Source: Niastella vici (GTDB lineage: Bacteria > Bacteroidota > Bacteroidia > Chitinophagales > Chitinophagaceae). From it: 52,090 nucleotides of DNA. A program made the position numbers and the translations under genes. Below the pieces are notes generated by a model, which was not told the origin of the DNA, did no database searches, and saw nothing but the letters and a program-made list of their open reading frames with translations. This document shows positions 8,663 through 18,047 of the stretch, in pieces. Within the stretch, counting starts at the first letter, position 1; each line of letters begins with the position of its first letter. The stretch spans positions 1-52,090 of the forward strand of contig NZ_LVYD01000083.1 of NCBI RefSeq assembly GCF_002077945.1. Reading direction: 5' to 3'.

Positions 8663-11600
8663 CTACTGCCAGCTAAGTTGTATTCCTACTGTCAGGACTC
8701 GTAGTGGAGGTAAGGAACTGACTCCTTGGGTTTCTGGATCGAGGCCCTTATACTTTGTAATAGTCAATAAATTCTGCCCTTGTGTATAAATCCTACAATT
8801 TTTTAGATGTACTTTTTGCTGCCATTTTTCCGGAACACGCCATGATAATGATATATTCTTTAAACGGATATAAGAGGCATCTTTATAAACCATATCACTG
8901 CCATCCTTGGCATTCGATGCACTACTACCTAAATTACTATTCTGATTGAACCGCTGGTAGGTATTTATATCTCCTGGTTTTTGCCATCGATTTAACACTG
9001 AAGCGGGCTGATTTCCAAGGCTTGGACTGAATCTTCCAGGTATGTCATTGAACAAATAATTAGCTCCTATTTGTTTTACAAATTGAAATAAGAAATCCAA
9101 CTGAAACCCTTTATAACTAACAGTGTTCTGAATACCGCCATAGAACTTCGGCAAAGTATTGATGAGAACTGATTGAGAAATCGTTGCAGAGGTATCAGGC
9201 CTGAATGTAGCTCCTCCCTTACCATCTCCAAATTGATAAGTCCCTGTTGCAGGATCGACTCCCAAAGATTGATACTTTTTAAGTACGCCCAATGGTTGTC
9301 CAATAATTACTCCACTAAGGCCAGATGCATAAGTAGAACTTTCAATATTATTAAACGCTATCAATTTATTCCGAGGAACTGTAATATTAATACTAGTATT
9401 CCAAGTAAAGGTCCGGCCTTGTACATTTGTGCTATTAAAAGAAAATTCTAAGCTTGTATTTTGAACGGTTGCTGGGAAATTTTCAAAAATCCCGCCAAAT
9501 CCAGTAATATTTGGTAACGCATAAAATAATAACTGGTTCGAAGAACGGTTACGAGAATAATTCGTGCTTAATAGAATTCTGTCTCGCAAAAAACCTAAAT
9601 CCAAACCAAATTGTAATTTCTTGGTTTCCTCCCAAGCATAATAGGGGTTTGTGAGGCCATTTACACCTAAAGCATTTGAATTTTGATAAGGAACACCAAC
9701 ACTGATAGGACTATACAAATTCATAAACTGATAATCGCCAATTTGGTCATTCCCGGTTGTACCGTAACTAGCCCTTAGTTTACCAAAACTAATGCCCATT
9801 GGATATTTCATGAATAAATTCTCTTGCGTAAATATCCAAGCAGCACCAATTGAACCGAAATCATGAAATTTATTCTGGTAACCAAAACGGCTACTGCCAT
9901 CTCGGCGAGCATTAAGATTAAGAATGTATTTTTCCTGCCAGTTAAAGTTTATACGGCCAAATATTGCATTATATTTATAAACAGAACTAGTTGTGGAATT
10001 TACACGTATAGTGGCAGCAGATTTAATATCTCTCAAAACATCATCACTATTATAAGTAATTCCCAGTAATTGTTGACCATTACTGGTATTTTGTTGAAAT
10101 GTCATTCCCCCTAAAGCTTCCAGTTTTCCTTTTCCTATAGTTCTCTTATAATTTGCTTGTGGTTCCACTATCCAAGAATTAATATTACTATTTGCATATA
10201 TTGCCGATCTTGTTCCATTTGGCCGGTTTTCTGGAGCCATAGCGATTAAAGTAGACGGATTAAATTCATTTATTTGTAAATTAGTATACCCTAAACTGGT
10301 CAAAATTTCCAATCCGTTCAAAATCATGTAACTTAAAGTCGCGTTAGAAACCAAATTATTGGTCTTATTTTCATAAATATTGTATAAGAATGAAAGCGGA
10401 TTTGCCCAAGAAGATGCACCATTACTATTAGGCATCCAATTTAAAGTGCCATCTTCCTTATATACAGGTGGAGCAACAGGTGCCAATTTTATTGCACGTT
10501 CTGTTAAATCAGTAAGTGGCAATTGGTTTTTATCCACTAAATAATTACCAGAAAATCTCAATCGAAACTTTTGATTCGAAGAAGCGCTATTAAAATTAAT
10601 ATGTACACTTCCTTTCTGATCAGAAAAACTTCCAGGAAATACTGAGGTTTGACGTTGATAGGCTCCTCCTATTAAATACTGAGTATTGGCATTCCCTCCC
10701 GAAACACTGGCATTAATAGTCGCAAATTTAGCAGTACCTCCGATCAATGTTTCTTGCCAGTCTGTGTATCTAGTGGTGTCCCATAACGTTAAATCATAAT
10801 TAGAATTATTAGGAGTTAGCGACGATAGAGCGATCCCGTCATTTTTATATGCCTCATATCGCATATCTAAGTACTGCCGAGAATTAAGCAATTCAAGTTT
10901 CCGTGTTACTTTTCCCCAACCATTCTGCATATCGACATTTACCTTCGTTTGTCCTGCTTTCCCTTTTTTTGTTGTAATTAATATTGCCCCATTTGCTGCA
11001 CGGGAGCCATAAATAGCCGTAGCATCCGCATCCTTTAAAACATCAATGCTTTCAATATCCGAAGGATTAATATAACTAAGTGGATTTCCACTGCCATTTC
11101 CAGGTCCGAAAGACTCGCGGCCTAAAGGACTAAATCCAGTACCTGTAGTAGTCAAAAGTTGGGAAGTATACGGAACACCATCAATTACATAGAATGGCGT
11201 ATTACCACTTCTAATACTATTTTGTCCTTGTATACGCACTGTTATTGCCCCCCCAGGCAATCCGTTAGCTTGAGTAATAAATAAACCAGGCACGCGCCCC
11301 TGTAAGGCAAGTAAAGGATTTAATACAGGTTGTTTCTCAATATCAGCAGCTTTTACACTAGAAACATTTCCGGTACTAAAACGCTTAGTTGTGGTACCAT
11401 AGGCAATAACAACCGTCTCATCCAATGTCCCAATCTTCTGTCCCAATGCCACTATAAAAACAGATTTTCCTTTCACGGAAAGAAGTTGGGTTTCATGCCC
11501 AACGAACGATATCTCCAACATTGCATTGGGGTCAACACTATTTAAAGTAAAACGTCCCTGATTATCTGTAGTGACACCTGTATTAGTTCCCTTTATATTT

Positions 11601-12085
11601 ACATTGGCCCCAACCAAAGGTTCTCCTTGCTCATCCGTCACTCTTCCACTCACCGTAATCGGATCACCACTCGGCGGCAACTGCTGACCACTGCTTTTCT
11701 CCTCCTCCTTCTTCATTATAAAAATCGTCCGCCCTTTGATCGCAAACGTCAGCGGCTGATCTTTCAGCGCCAGGTGCATCACCTGATCTATGGGAGCGTT
11801 CTTTACTTCTATACTCACTTTCGACGTATGCTGCAGCATGTCGGTATTGAAGAAGAACCGGTAAGTTGTTTGCTTTTTAATGGCATTGAACACATATTCC
11901 AGGCTGACTTCCTTCCCGGATATGGTTACCGTGTTCTGGGCTACGCCGTTTGCCGCACTCTGCAAACAGGCAGCTAAAATTATGATAGTGGTCAACCTCA
12001 TAATGCGCAGGAGTTGGGCCCCAAAGCATCGGCGCCGCTGTTGTACGGGCAAAGACTCTGAAGCTGGATTAGCAGTTAATTTCAT
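8663..12085 (-). CDS. SusC/RagA-family TonB-dependent receptor with STN domain
   Basis: About 1140 residues with the start set at MKLTANPASESLP; the open frame runs upstream but that part lacks family character. Domains in order: signal segment (MRLTTIIILAACLQ), STN domain for contact with FecR (about 45-115), carboxypeptidase-like repeat (VSGRVTDEQGEPLVGANV), plug with the SusC signature (DIESIDVLKDADATAIYGSR), then a 22-strand-type barrel ending in VGIQLSWQ. It imports its ligand across the outer membrane using TonB energy and, through the STN domain, signals to the FecR/sigma pair encoded just upstream. Base composition shifts inside the gene: the STN part beyond about 11640 is GC-richer than the plug and barrel, which hints at a mosaic origin. 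Confidence 0.92.
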   Translation of the reverse strand: MKLTANPASESLPVQQRRRCFGAQLLRIMRLTTIIILAACLQSAANGVAQNTVTISGKEVSLEYVFNAIKKQTTYRFFFNTDMLQHTSKVSIEVKNAPIDQVMHLALKDQPLTFAIKGRTIFIMKKEEEKSSGQQLPPSGDPITVSGRVTDEQGEPLVGANVNIKGTNTGVTTDNQGRFTLNSVDPNAMLEISFVGHETQLLSVKGKSVFIVALGQKIGTLDETVVIAYGTTTKRFSTGNVSSVKAADIEKQPVLNPLLALQGRVPGLFITQANGLPGGAITVRIQGQNSIRSGNTPFYVIDGVPYTSQLLTTTGTGFSPLGRESFGPGNGSGNPLSYINPSDIESIDVLKDADATAIYGSRAANGAILITTKKGKAGQTKVNVDMQNGWGKVTRKLELLNSRQYLDMRYEAYKNDGIALSSLTPNNSNYDLTLWDTTRYTDWQETLIGGTAKFATINASVSGGNANTQYLIGGAYQRQTSVFPGSFSDQKGSVHINFNSASSNQKFRLRFSGNYLVDKNQLPLTDLTERAIKLAPVAPPVYKEDGTLNWMPNSNGASSWANPLSFLYNIYENKTNNLVSNATLSYMILNGLEILTSLGYTNLQINEFNPSTLIAMAPENRPNGTRSAIYANSNINSWIVEPQANYKRTIGKGKLEALGGMTFQQNTSNGQQLLGITYNSDDVLRDIKSAATIRVNSTTSSVYKYNAIFGRINFNWQEKYILNLNARRDGSSRFGYQNKFHDFGSIGAAWIFTQENLFMKYPMGISFGKLRASYGTTGNDQIGDYQFMNLYSPISVGVPYQNSNALGVNGLTNPYYAWEETKKLQFGLDLGFLRDRILLSTNYSRNRSSNQLLFYALPNITGFGGIFENFPATVQNTSLEFSFNSTNVQGRTFTWNTSINITVPRNKLIAFNNIESSTYASGLSGVIIGQPLGVLKKYQSLGVDPATGTYQFGDGKGGATFRPDTSATISQSVLINTLPKFYGGIQNTVSYKGFQLDFLFQFVKQIGANYLFNDIPGRFSPSLGNQPASVLNRWQKPGDINTYQRFNQNSNLGSSASNAKDGSDMVYKDASYIRLKNISLSWRVPEKWQQKVHLKNCRIYTQGQNLLTITKYKGLDPETQGVSSLPPLRVLTVGIQLSWQ

Positions 12086-12171
12086 ACCTTTGGTGCAGTT
12101 TGTTTCCGTCCCGATCCTTTCGGGGCGGGGGTTAATGAATGGAGTTTGCGCGAAATTTGTTAACCTCTTAC

Positions 12172-12199
12172 AATCGGAAGTGGTGGTACACTTCCGATT
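12172..12199. terminator. Hairpin between fecR and susC
   Basis: AATCGGAAGT (12172-12181) and ACTTCCGATT (12190-12199) form a perfect 10-bp stem. In plus orientation a T-rich run follows; on the minus strand, the direction of the flanking genes, it is followed by GTAAGAGG. It lies in the leader of susC and may act as an attenuator or partial terminator separating regulator and receptor expression. Confidence 0.5.
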
Positions 12200-12231
12200 T
12201 TTATTTCTGACCATATACCAACTTTCATCCG

Positions 12232-12252
12232 TATAACACCGGTTGTGTTATA
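12232..12252. promoter_or_regulatory. Palindrome in the fecR-susC gap
   Basis: TATAACAC-cggtt-GTGTTATA, 8-bp perfect arms around a 5-base centre, about 150 bases upstream of the susC start. It could be an operator or a second leader hairpin. No known site is recognised. Confidence 0.35.
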
Positions 12253-12399
12253 GCATATGGATGTCGAAAAGGGTTAACCTGGAATCAGGTTTATCTTTCG
12301 AATAAGTGGTGTTTAATGTTAAATGGTTTGATTAGTGCAGCAAGCAATATCGTTTCCCGTCCGGGAGCTTATAGATAAGATTTCTATAGTAATTCATAG

Positions 12400-13659
12400 T
12401 TAATTCACTTTGATGGTCCTTCCTTCGATCTGGAACTTCGTGGTCCCCATCTTTTGCATCAGATCCAGCAACTCATTCAGCGGAATGTTACGATCTAATG
12501 AGCCTTCAAATGTCTGCCCCGGCACTGCATTCTCATACTGAATATCTACATTGTACCAACGGCTCACCTGCTTCATCACCGTTTTGATATTGGCATTGTG
12601 AAAATCAAAGAATCCTTTCATCCAGGCAACTGCCGCTTCTGTATCTACATTCTTTCTGATAAGAATATCGGCCCCGCTGCTTATTTGCGCCTCTTCTCCT
12701 GGTAACAAAACTTTATACGCTTTGAGCGAAGTCGAAGGTTGACTTGTCGCTACCTGTTTACCAACCACCTCAACTGGTGTAATTTTTATCTTACCTTCCA
12801 ACAAGGTGGTAACAATAGGCTGTTCATCCCCGTATGCATTGATATTAAAATGCGTGCCTAACACTTCTACTTCTCCCCCACGGCCGCTTCCGCCTTCTCC
12901 AGGAAATACCATCACTTTAAATGGCTTCACCGCATCATGTGCTATTTCAAAATAGGCCTCGCCTGTTATTTCAACCCGACGCTCGTTTCCGGAAAATGTT
13001 GTAGGGTACCTTATCGAGCTCGCCGCATTCAAAAAGACCTTGCTTCCATCTGGCAACAACAACTGGTACTGTCCGCCCCTTGGGGTACTTAATAAATTAT
13101 AGGTAATTTCTGATTCGCGTTTGCTGGTTGCCGACTTATATTCTATCTGCCCGTCTTCCTTTTTATTCACCGTTGTTTTACCCTCTTTGGCAATCGTTCC
13201 GTTTGCAGCCTTGTCGAGGTCGATCACGGTACCATCGGCTAATGTCAATGTAGCTTTGTTTCCGCCTGCTGGTATCGCTGTTGCCACCGGTACTTGTTGT
13301 GCAGGTACATTTTTTGTTGCTGACTTCTTCGGCACCAGGTACCATATGCCTGCTGTTAACAGAACCAGCACCGCTGCTGCTATGGATGCATATCGCATCC
13401 AAATCCTTTTAGGTCTTGCATGTAAAGCGTCATACACTTCTGGCAACTGCGCATATACCTGCTCTTTAATCCGTTGGTCACTTTCGCCAAATGCTATCAA
13501 TTGCTCGTGCAGCCAGTCGTCACTCGTAAACTGATCGTGCAATGTCCGGTTCTTTTCATCGGATGCAATCCATTGTTGCAGGGCTTGTGCTTCGTCGGCA
13601 GTGAGAGTTTCCCTCAACTCCTTTATTATTAGATCGGCGATATTGTAGTTAAGAGGCAT
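12400..13659 (-). CDS. FecR-family anti-sigma factor
   Basis: 419 residues. The cytoplasmic N-terminal part (1-85) contains LTADEAQALQQWIASDE, typical of the sigma-binding region. One membrane segment lies at about 89-110 (ASIAAAVLVLLTAGIWYLV). The periplasmic FecR domain (about 180-290) has TPRGGQYQLLLPDGSKVFLN and a DUF4974 domain closes the protein (VSRWYNVDIQYE, then RNIPLNELLDLMQKMG). It holds the upstream ECF sigma factor until the STN domain of the liganded SusC signals through the FecR domain. It lies 176 bases after the sigma gene on the same strand. Full length and intact, in contrast to the degraded homologue at 17490-17940. Confidence 0.92.
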   Translation of the reverse strand: MPLNYNIADLIIKELRETLTADEAQALQQWIASDEKNRTLHDQFTSDDWLHEQLIAFGESDQRIKEQVYAQLPEVYDALHARPKRIWMRYASIAAAVLVLLTAGIWYLVPKKSATKNVPAQQVPVATAIPAGGNKATLTLADGTVIDLDKAANGTIAKEGKTTVNKKEDGQIEYKSATSKRESEITYNLLSTPRGGQYQLLLPDGSKVFLNAASSIRYPTTFSGNERRVEITGEAYFEIAHDAVKPFKVMVFPGEGGSGRGGEVEVLGTHFNINAYGDEQPIVTTLLEGKIKITPVEVVGKQVATSQPSTSLKAYKVLLPGEEAQISSGADILIRKNVDTEAAVAWMKGFFDFHNANIKTVMKQVSRWYNVDIQYENAVPGQTFEGSLDRNIPLNELLDLMQKMGTTKFQIEGRTIKVN

Positions 13660-13835
13660 TAGGTTAAATGGTGTTAATTAGTATGAACTGTTGCACTGAC
13701 AATTCTGATGCTCCGGCTAAGTGCGTGGCCGGGGCAGGCATTTTGTGTATCGGGGTCCACTTATATTGAAACGACATGATCGAAGTGTTATACTAAAGAA
13801 TTAAAGAAAATTTCATACTGGGTTAATAATTTTTT

Positions 13836-14429
13836 CTAATACCGCTTCTCCCCCGCAAAAAACAGCAGACACAACAACAAGCCAGGCCTGTCCAAAACTT
13901 TCATTCGCAATACTTTAAGTGCTGTTGTCTTTTGATTGGAAACCGTTTGCGGACTGATCTTCATCATATTTGCGATATCATTCACACTAAGCCCTTCGAT
14001 ATAAAAAAGCTTGAAGATCTGCCTGCTTCGGAGGGGTAATTTCTCAATTTCGGTATAAATAAACTGCAATACATCCGCCTCGATGCTGGAGTCGGCAAAC
14101 AAAGGATCATCCATTTCCTGCTCTTCATGATGCAGCAGCTCAGTCAGATGTCCCCGCTGCCGTTGGCGGTATTTCAGAAAATCGAGCGAGGCATTTCGTG
14201 CAGTGATAAATAAGAAGGCCTGTATATTATTATACGTGTTGAATTTGTCGTGTAACCGGTAAAGCTTTACAAACGTGTCGGAGGTAATTTCTTCAGCGAC
14301 AAGGCGATCATCAATCAATTTTCTTACAAAATGAAAAATACGCATCCTGAAACTATCGAATATAGCTTTGAATGCTTGAGGGCTGCCCTGGCTAAATAAA
14401 ATAAGCAGGTCATCAGACAGTTGATTCAT
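13836..14429 (-). CDS. ECF-type RNA polymerase sigma-70 factor
   Basis: 197 residues. Region 2 is seen at about 20-90 (FDSFRMRIFHFVRKLIDD, AFLFITARNASLDFLKYR), and region 4 at about 125-180 (LPLRSRQIFKLFYIEGLSVNDIA with the recognition helix SPQTVSNQKTTALKVLR). This is the FecI-like class paired with FecR anti-sigma factors in Bacteroidota. It is the first gene of the regulator/receptor series and likely drives transcription of susC and susD at 12085-7116. It is a close paralogue of the sigma factor at 18175-18768: both share the N-terminal motif FSQGxPxAF and the linker of acidic residues. Confidence 0.93.
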   Translation of the reverse strand: MNQLSDDLLILFSQGSPQAFKAIFDSFRMRIFHFVRKLIDDRLVAEEITSDTFVKLYRLHDKFNTYNNIQAFLFITARNASLDFLKYRQRQRGHLTELLHHEEQEMDDPLFADSSIEADVLQFIYTEIEKLPLRSRQIFKLFYIEGLSVNDIANMMKISPQTVSNQKTTALKVLRMKVLDRPGLLLCLLFFAGEKRY

Positions 14430-15005
14430 CGGGAACGCCGTTTGTGTTGATATTTTTTACACTTTTCATTACGGACGTTTGATGGGTCATAAAAAAACGG
14501 CCCCTGTCAACGATCCCAACTGTTGTTGCGGGATGTTGCCACTATAAGTAAGTTGCGTTTGTTGCGGGAATCTCGATGGTTGTACAACTTACTTTTGCGT
14601 TCCGCTAAGCAGAACGCTCAGAGCCTAACTATTCGGGTTTTACCCTGTACTTCGCCCACCATGCGTGGCAATAACCAGCAAGCAGACGTACGATACAGAG
14701 TAAATATTATTGAAACTTAAATCTATTGGGAATTGTGGACAAGGAGATAAGGTAACAATTAGCACTATGGGGTGAGTAATACACTACTCATACCAGCACT
14801 CAAAATAGTTGATTGCGGTCAAAAATGCAAAATTTAGCCGTCTTTTGCCGGATACCTAAGCAAAAGTTGGCTATACTTGATAGCAGAGCTCTTAGGACGG
14901 ATGCGAGCAATTCCCTACTATTTAAACAGATAAACACTTAGGTTTGACTAAAGGTTTTGGGGGGAAAGTGGGGGCTAGGCCTTTTGAACTAAAATCAATC
15001 CCTTA
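14430..15005. other. Gap of 576 bases with a palindromic segment
   Basis: No convincing gene. The first 90 bases should hold the promoter of the sigma gene, but no clear TAnnTTTG motif was found. The segment 14546-14617 contains two consecutive hairpins (listed separately). The rest, to 15005, shows nothing recognisable. Confidence 0.5.
14546..14617. repeat. Two consecutive hairpins, possible small mobile or repeat element
   Basis: AAGTAAGTTG (14546-14555) pairs perfectly with CAACTTACTT (14585-14594). Immediately after, GCGTTCCGC and GCAGAACGC (14597-14617) form a 9-bp stem with one mismatch and a TAA loop. The paired hairpins resemble folded ends of small palindromic elements. No transposase is near, and only one copy is visible here. 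Confidence 0.4.
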
Positions 15006-15866
15006 TTAATTTTGATCAGCAATTTCCCTTTCATGAACTAATTCTTTAGAGAATAAAATCTCCCTAATTTTGTAGACTGGCGTTATACCACTAATACCAT
15101 TATTATAAATTGCAACTGGAGTAGGGCTTGTTTGAATCACTCTTATTTCTGCAGCATCTCTATATGTCCCATTTAATAATCCTCCAACTGTAAAATAGGT
15201 TTTATTACTATTTTTAATTTTAAAATAAACAGGCGCTCCACTGTTCCCTCCAAAAGAGCTTGTTTCAACGAGAATCATTTCCCGTTTAAATCCAAGCCAT
15301 TCAACTTTTTCGTTTGGCAATAAAGAAACCCGCCCAAAACGGACAATAGGATAAATCTTATGCTCCCCTGTAAATGGCACAAAAAGACCGGTAAAAAAAA
15401 CTTCAGTTCCTTCTTCAATTGCAAGATTATTAAATTCTTCTTTAGTCGAAATATATTCGGGTCCCATATATGTAAACAAATAATCGTCTCTAGTAGGTGC
15501 ATATGATATTACAGCAATATCAACTGAAGGGTCTGAGTGAAAATAAACATTCTTGTGAGGACCAGATACGTTGAGGGGGTAAAAGGTAAATCTTGAAGAA
15601 TCTTTTGTATTCATTCTAATTAACACAGAGGAATAAATTCTACCGTCTTGCTTTTGGAGAACATGCTTTGCGGTTATTAAATAGGAATAAGTGCGATCTT
15701 TAATTTTGTCTGAAGGAATTCCAACAGCAAAAGAAGTACCATTTGGAATAGGATTATGTAAACTATCTTCTATATAAATGAAGGATATTGTCGATCTAAA
15801 ATCTTTCATTGTTTGAGGCTTTGACGTTATAGGCACTAAAAGCATTAATAAAATCAGATTCTTCAT
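15006..15866 (-). CDS. Secreted trypsin-like serine protease
   Basis: 286 residues with a signal peptide (MKNLILLMLLVPITSKPQ). A chymotrypsin/trypsin-type fold is indicated by the triad: His 68 in LITAKHVL, Asp 116 in PSVDIAVI, and Ser 209 in SFGGNSGAPVYF. The His is followed by a strand exposing hydrophobic residues and the GNSGAP motif is standard for family S1-like proteases, including housekeeping proteases of phage-resistance and stress loci. No transmembrane or PDZ domain is present. It is isolated by long gaps, AT-rich compared with the flanking sigma genes, and so may have been acquired. Substrate unknown. Confidence 0.8.
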   Translation of the reverse strand: MKNLILLMLLVPITSKPQTMKDFRSTISFIYIEDSLHNPIPNGTSFAVGIPSDKIKDRTYSYLITAKHVLQKQDGRIYSSVLIRMNTKDSSRFTFYPLNVSGPHKNVYFHSDPSVDIAVISYAPTRDDYLFTYMGPEYISTKEEFNNLAIEEGTEVFFTGLFVPFTGEHKIYPIVRFGRVSLLPNEKVEWLGFKREMILVETSSFGGNSGAPVYFKIKNSNKTYFTVGGLLNGTYRDAAEIRVIQTSPTPVAIYNNGISGITPVYKIREILFSKELVHEREIADQN

Positions 15867-16236
15867 AACTTATATTTTATCTTTTTTAAAATTTGTCTAT
15901 CCCCCCAGCGCTTTTATGTTAATACAAAACAATGTACTAAATGTACTAGCAACAAATTGCGTATAATTAAAACATACCGCTGATAATCAACTATAGCGAG
16001 GTAGAATAAGCGAGCTCAAACCATCCATTTTTATTAAATGAAAGATATCGAGACAATCACCATCATACTCAATGCTTACGCACAAAGCAAGTTGAATCTG
16101 ACAAATGTAGGAAAGCGCTTGACTTATTAAATATGGATAAAGAACAAACCCCATTTATTGATTTATATCAACCTCAGCTTATATACATGCTTGACGCACA
16201 AACCCCGAGCAGGCAATCCCCCGCCCCGGTCATTCA
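15867..16236. other. Gap of 370 bases, nothing recognised
   Basis: Contains the leader of the protease gene and the region after the small membrane protein gene. No reading frame, repeat or clear promoter motif was identified in it. Confidence 0.5.
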
Positions 16237-16518
16237 TTACTTATCCTCATCCTTCTGCTGCTTTCTATCCCAATTAATAAACAGGGCATACATAAACCAG
16301 ATTACCATTGCTATTAACAGGAAAGAGATCAGTTTATCTTCCAGCGGTTTCCCCTGTAGACCACCACGGAACAAATACGGAGAAACCAGGGTCATTGCCG
16401 CCATAACAATGAACCAGGCAAACCGCTCCCTGGTATACAGCTTTAAATACTTCAACCGTAAGATATACGCCAAACAGATTAAAACGGTTACGATCAAAAT
16501 GACATTAAGTACCAGCAT
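16237..16518 (-). CDS. Small membrane protein, function unknown
   Basis: 93 residues with three probable membrane segments: at about 2-20 (LVLNVILIVTVLICLAYIL), 34-48 (FAWFIVMAAMTLVSP) and 63-82 (LISFLLIAMVIWFMYALFI), and a charged tail KQQKDEDK. The start is the first Met of a hydrophobic run. It follows the degraded susC copy by 67 bases on the same strand but shows no decay itself. I do not recognise a family; it may be an uncharacterised inner-membrane protein of Chitinophagaceae. Confidence 0.6.
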   Translation of the reverse strand: MLVLNVILIVTVLICLAYILRLKYLKLYTRERFAWFIVMAAMTLVSPYLFRGGLQGKPLEDKLISFLLIAMVIWFMYALFINWDRKQQKDEDK

Positions 16519-16584
16519 AATTTATTATGTTTTAAATTTTTTACAGAAATTAAACTGACTTAAGCACCAGGCACCAGGCATCAG

Positions 16585-17267
16585 ATTTAATGGTTCCTCC
16601 CTCATTTCTAAGTATTGACGCGAATTCAGCACTTTCACTTTTCCGGTTACCTTTTCCCTGCCTGCAACTAAATTTCTCTGACCAGCCTCTCTTTTTTTTT
16701 TGCTATTGAAATTGCCCCAATTGCACCCCTGAAACCGAACATTTCCCCGCATTCGTCCCTACTACCTGTAAAGACAGTACATTGTTCAATGGTTATGGCA
16801 GGAACCCAACTTTGCAATGCCGCCAACGGATCATTAACAGGCTGCTTTTCTATTTCTTTACATTTAACCGGACTTACATTACCTGTTCCCAATTCCTTTT
16901 TAGGCGATATAGTTATTATTTTACCTGAAATCGAATACCTGAAAGACTGATCCTTTAAGCACAGATCAAGCACCTGGTCAATCGGTACATTATTTACCAT
17001 AACAGTAATAATTGCCTTCTTCATGAAATCATCCTTACTAATAAAAGTGTAATCAGTTTGCTTTTCGATCTCTTTAAACACTTGTTGCAAAGGCGCATCC
17101 TTAAGCGATAAAGTGATGGGTTGACTGGCCCCATCCGCCCTTAATGGGAGGCTGGTGAACAACAGTATAAGAACCGTTACCTTCATAATCCTTACCACAT
17201 GGTGGCTTGTTTGTTTACGCACAGCACTGCCCGATGCAGCTGCTTTGCGTGTAGCAAATACTTGCAT
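16585..17267 (-). pseudogene. Degraded SusC/RagA receptor (STN domain plus remnants of plug)
   Basis: From MQVFATRKAAASG at 17267 the frame encodes a signal segment (MKVTVLILLFTSLPL) and a complete STN domain (LKDAPLQQVFKEIEKQTDYTF to SGKIITISPKK). It then jumps straight to plug sequence (GTGNVSPVKCKEIEKQPVND), so the carboxypeptidase-like domain has been lost. After a further deletion it reads GAIGAISIAKKK, shifts frame at a run of ten T on the plus strand (16692-16701), and continues in another frame as KVTGKVKVLNSRQYLEMREE, which matches GKVTRKLELLNSRQYLDMRYE of the intact susC. Nothing of the barrel remains. The receptor is dead. It belongs to the second sigma/FecR/SusC locus. Confidence 0.85.
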
Positions 17268-17489
17268 AACTTTGGTTTGACGTTAATAAATTTCTATCCT
17301 GACCTTCTTATTTCTTAACCTTAAACACCAGGCTTCCGTAATGGCATAGGAATGCCTGTTGACCTTTGGATCCTGAAAATCCGGCCAATCAGAAAAGGTT
17401 TCAGTAATTGTTTTGACTAATGAAGGATGTGGTTAATGATTTGGCAAGCGATATCTTGTTCAGATAAGAATATTTATGGTTTAACAGCA

Positions 17490-17940
17490 GATTAATTATT
17501 TCGCTTGTATTTAATAGTGTGTTTCGCATTTCTTCTAACAATTCCAGTAATTCGGATACCGGAATGTTTCGTTCTGCATTACCATCCATGGTTCAGGTGG
17601 GCTTCTTACCTTCATACTCCACCTCTACATAATACCACCCGTCCGCCTGTCGCATCACTCCTTGTATTTCGGCCTCTTAAAAATGAAAGTATCCATTCAT
17701 CCAGGCTACAGCTGCTTTCAGATCTACCACCCTAACCGCGCATATACCAGCGCCTGTATCCGTCTGTCGCTTTTGTCGTTGGCAATCAAGTCTTCGTGCA
17801 AGACATCATCATTCGTTAACAGCTCAAATAATATCATACTTTGCACAGTTTCGGTTACCCATTTCCCCCCTTCACTCGTTTCTTCAGCAGTGATCTCTTG
17901 CTGCAACTGTTTTGCTATAAGTTTAGCGATATGGTCATGT
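17490..17940 (-). pseudogene. Degraded FecR-family anti-sigma factor
   Basis: Pieces in two frames match the intact FecR at 12400-13659. From 17940: DHIAKLIAKQLQQEITAEET and LIANDKSDRRIQALVYARL correspond to its residues 7-72. Then, after a stop and a frame change, VDLKAAVAWMNGYFHF and VMRQADGWYYVEVEYEGKK correspond to VDTEAAVAWMKGFFDFH and VSRWYNVDIQYE, followed by MDGNAERNIPVSELLELLEEM. About 260 central residues (membrane segment and FecR domain) are missing, and there are stops within the rest. The gene cannot make a working anti-sigma factor. Confidence 0.85.
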
Positions 17941-18047
17941 ATGGTTGTCAGATCAGAAGGCGTTTGCTCAAAGCCGTATAGTACACATATTAAAACAACT
18001 TAATCGACCGGCTTTACTACGACACGCATAAAATTTTTTCCCAATAA

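Noticed and set aside
12086..12214. N-terminal extension of the first SusC by 43 residues
   Set aside because: The extension is not like a signal peptide or any part of the family, and overlaps the leader hairpin at 12172-12199.
14546..14640. Integron attC site
   Set aside because: A GCCTAAC-like word occurs but no matching GTTRRRY/TTAGGC partner, cassette or integrase is present.
14523..14720. 65-codon plus-strand frame
   Set aside because: It lies over the double hairpin, has Ser/Arg/Leu-rich random composition and no leader signals.
16692..16701. Run of ten T (A in coding sense) as a phase-variation switch of SusC
   Set aside because: The frame does change there, but the gene also lacks whole domains and the barrel, so switching could not restore a receptor.
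17662..18003. 113-codon plus-strand frame
   Set aside because: Antisense to the degraded fecR; the minus strand has clear homology in this interval.
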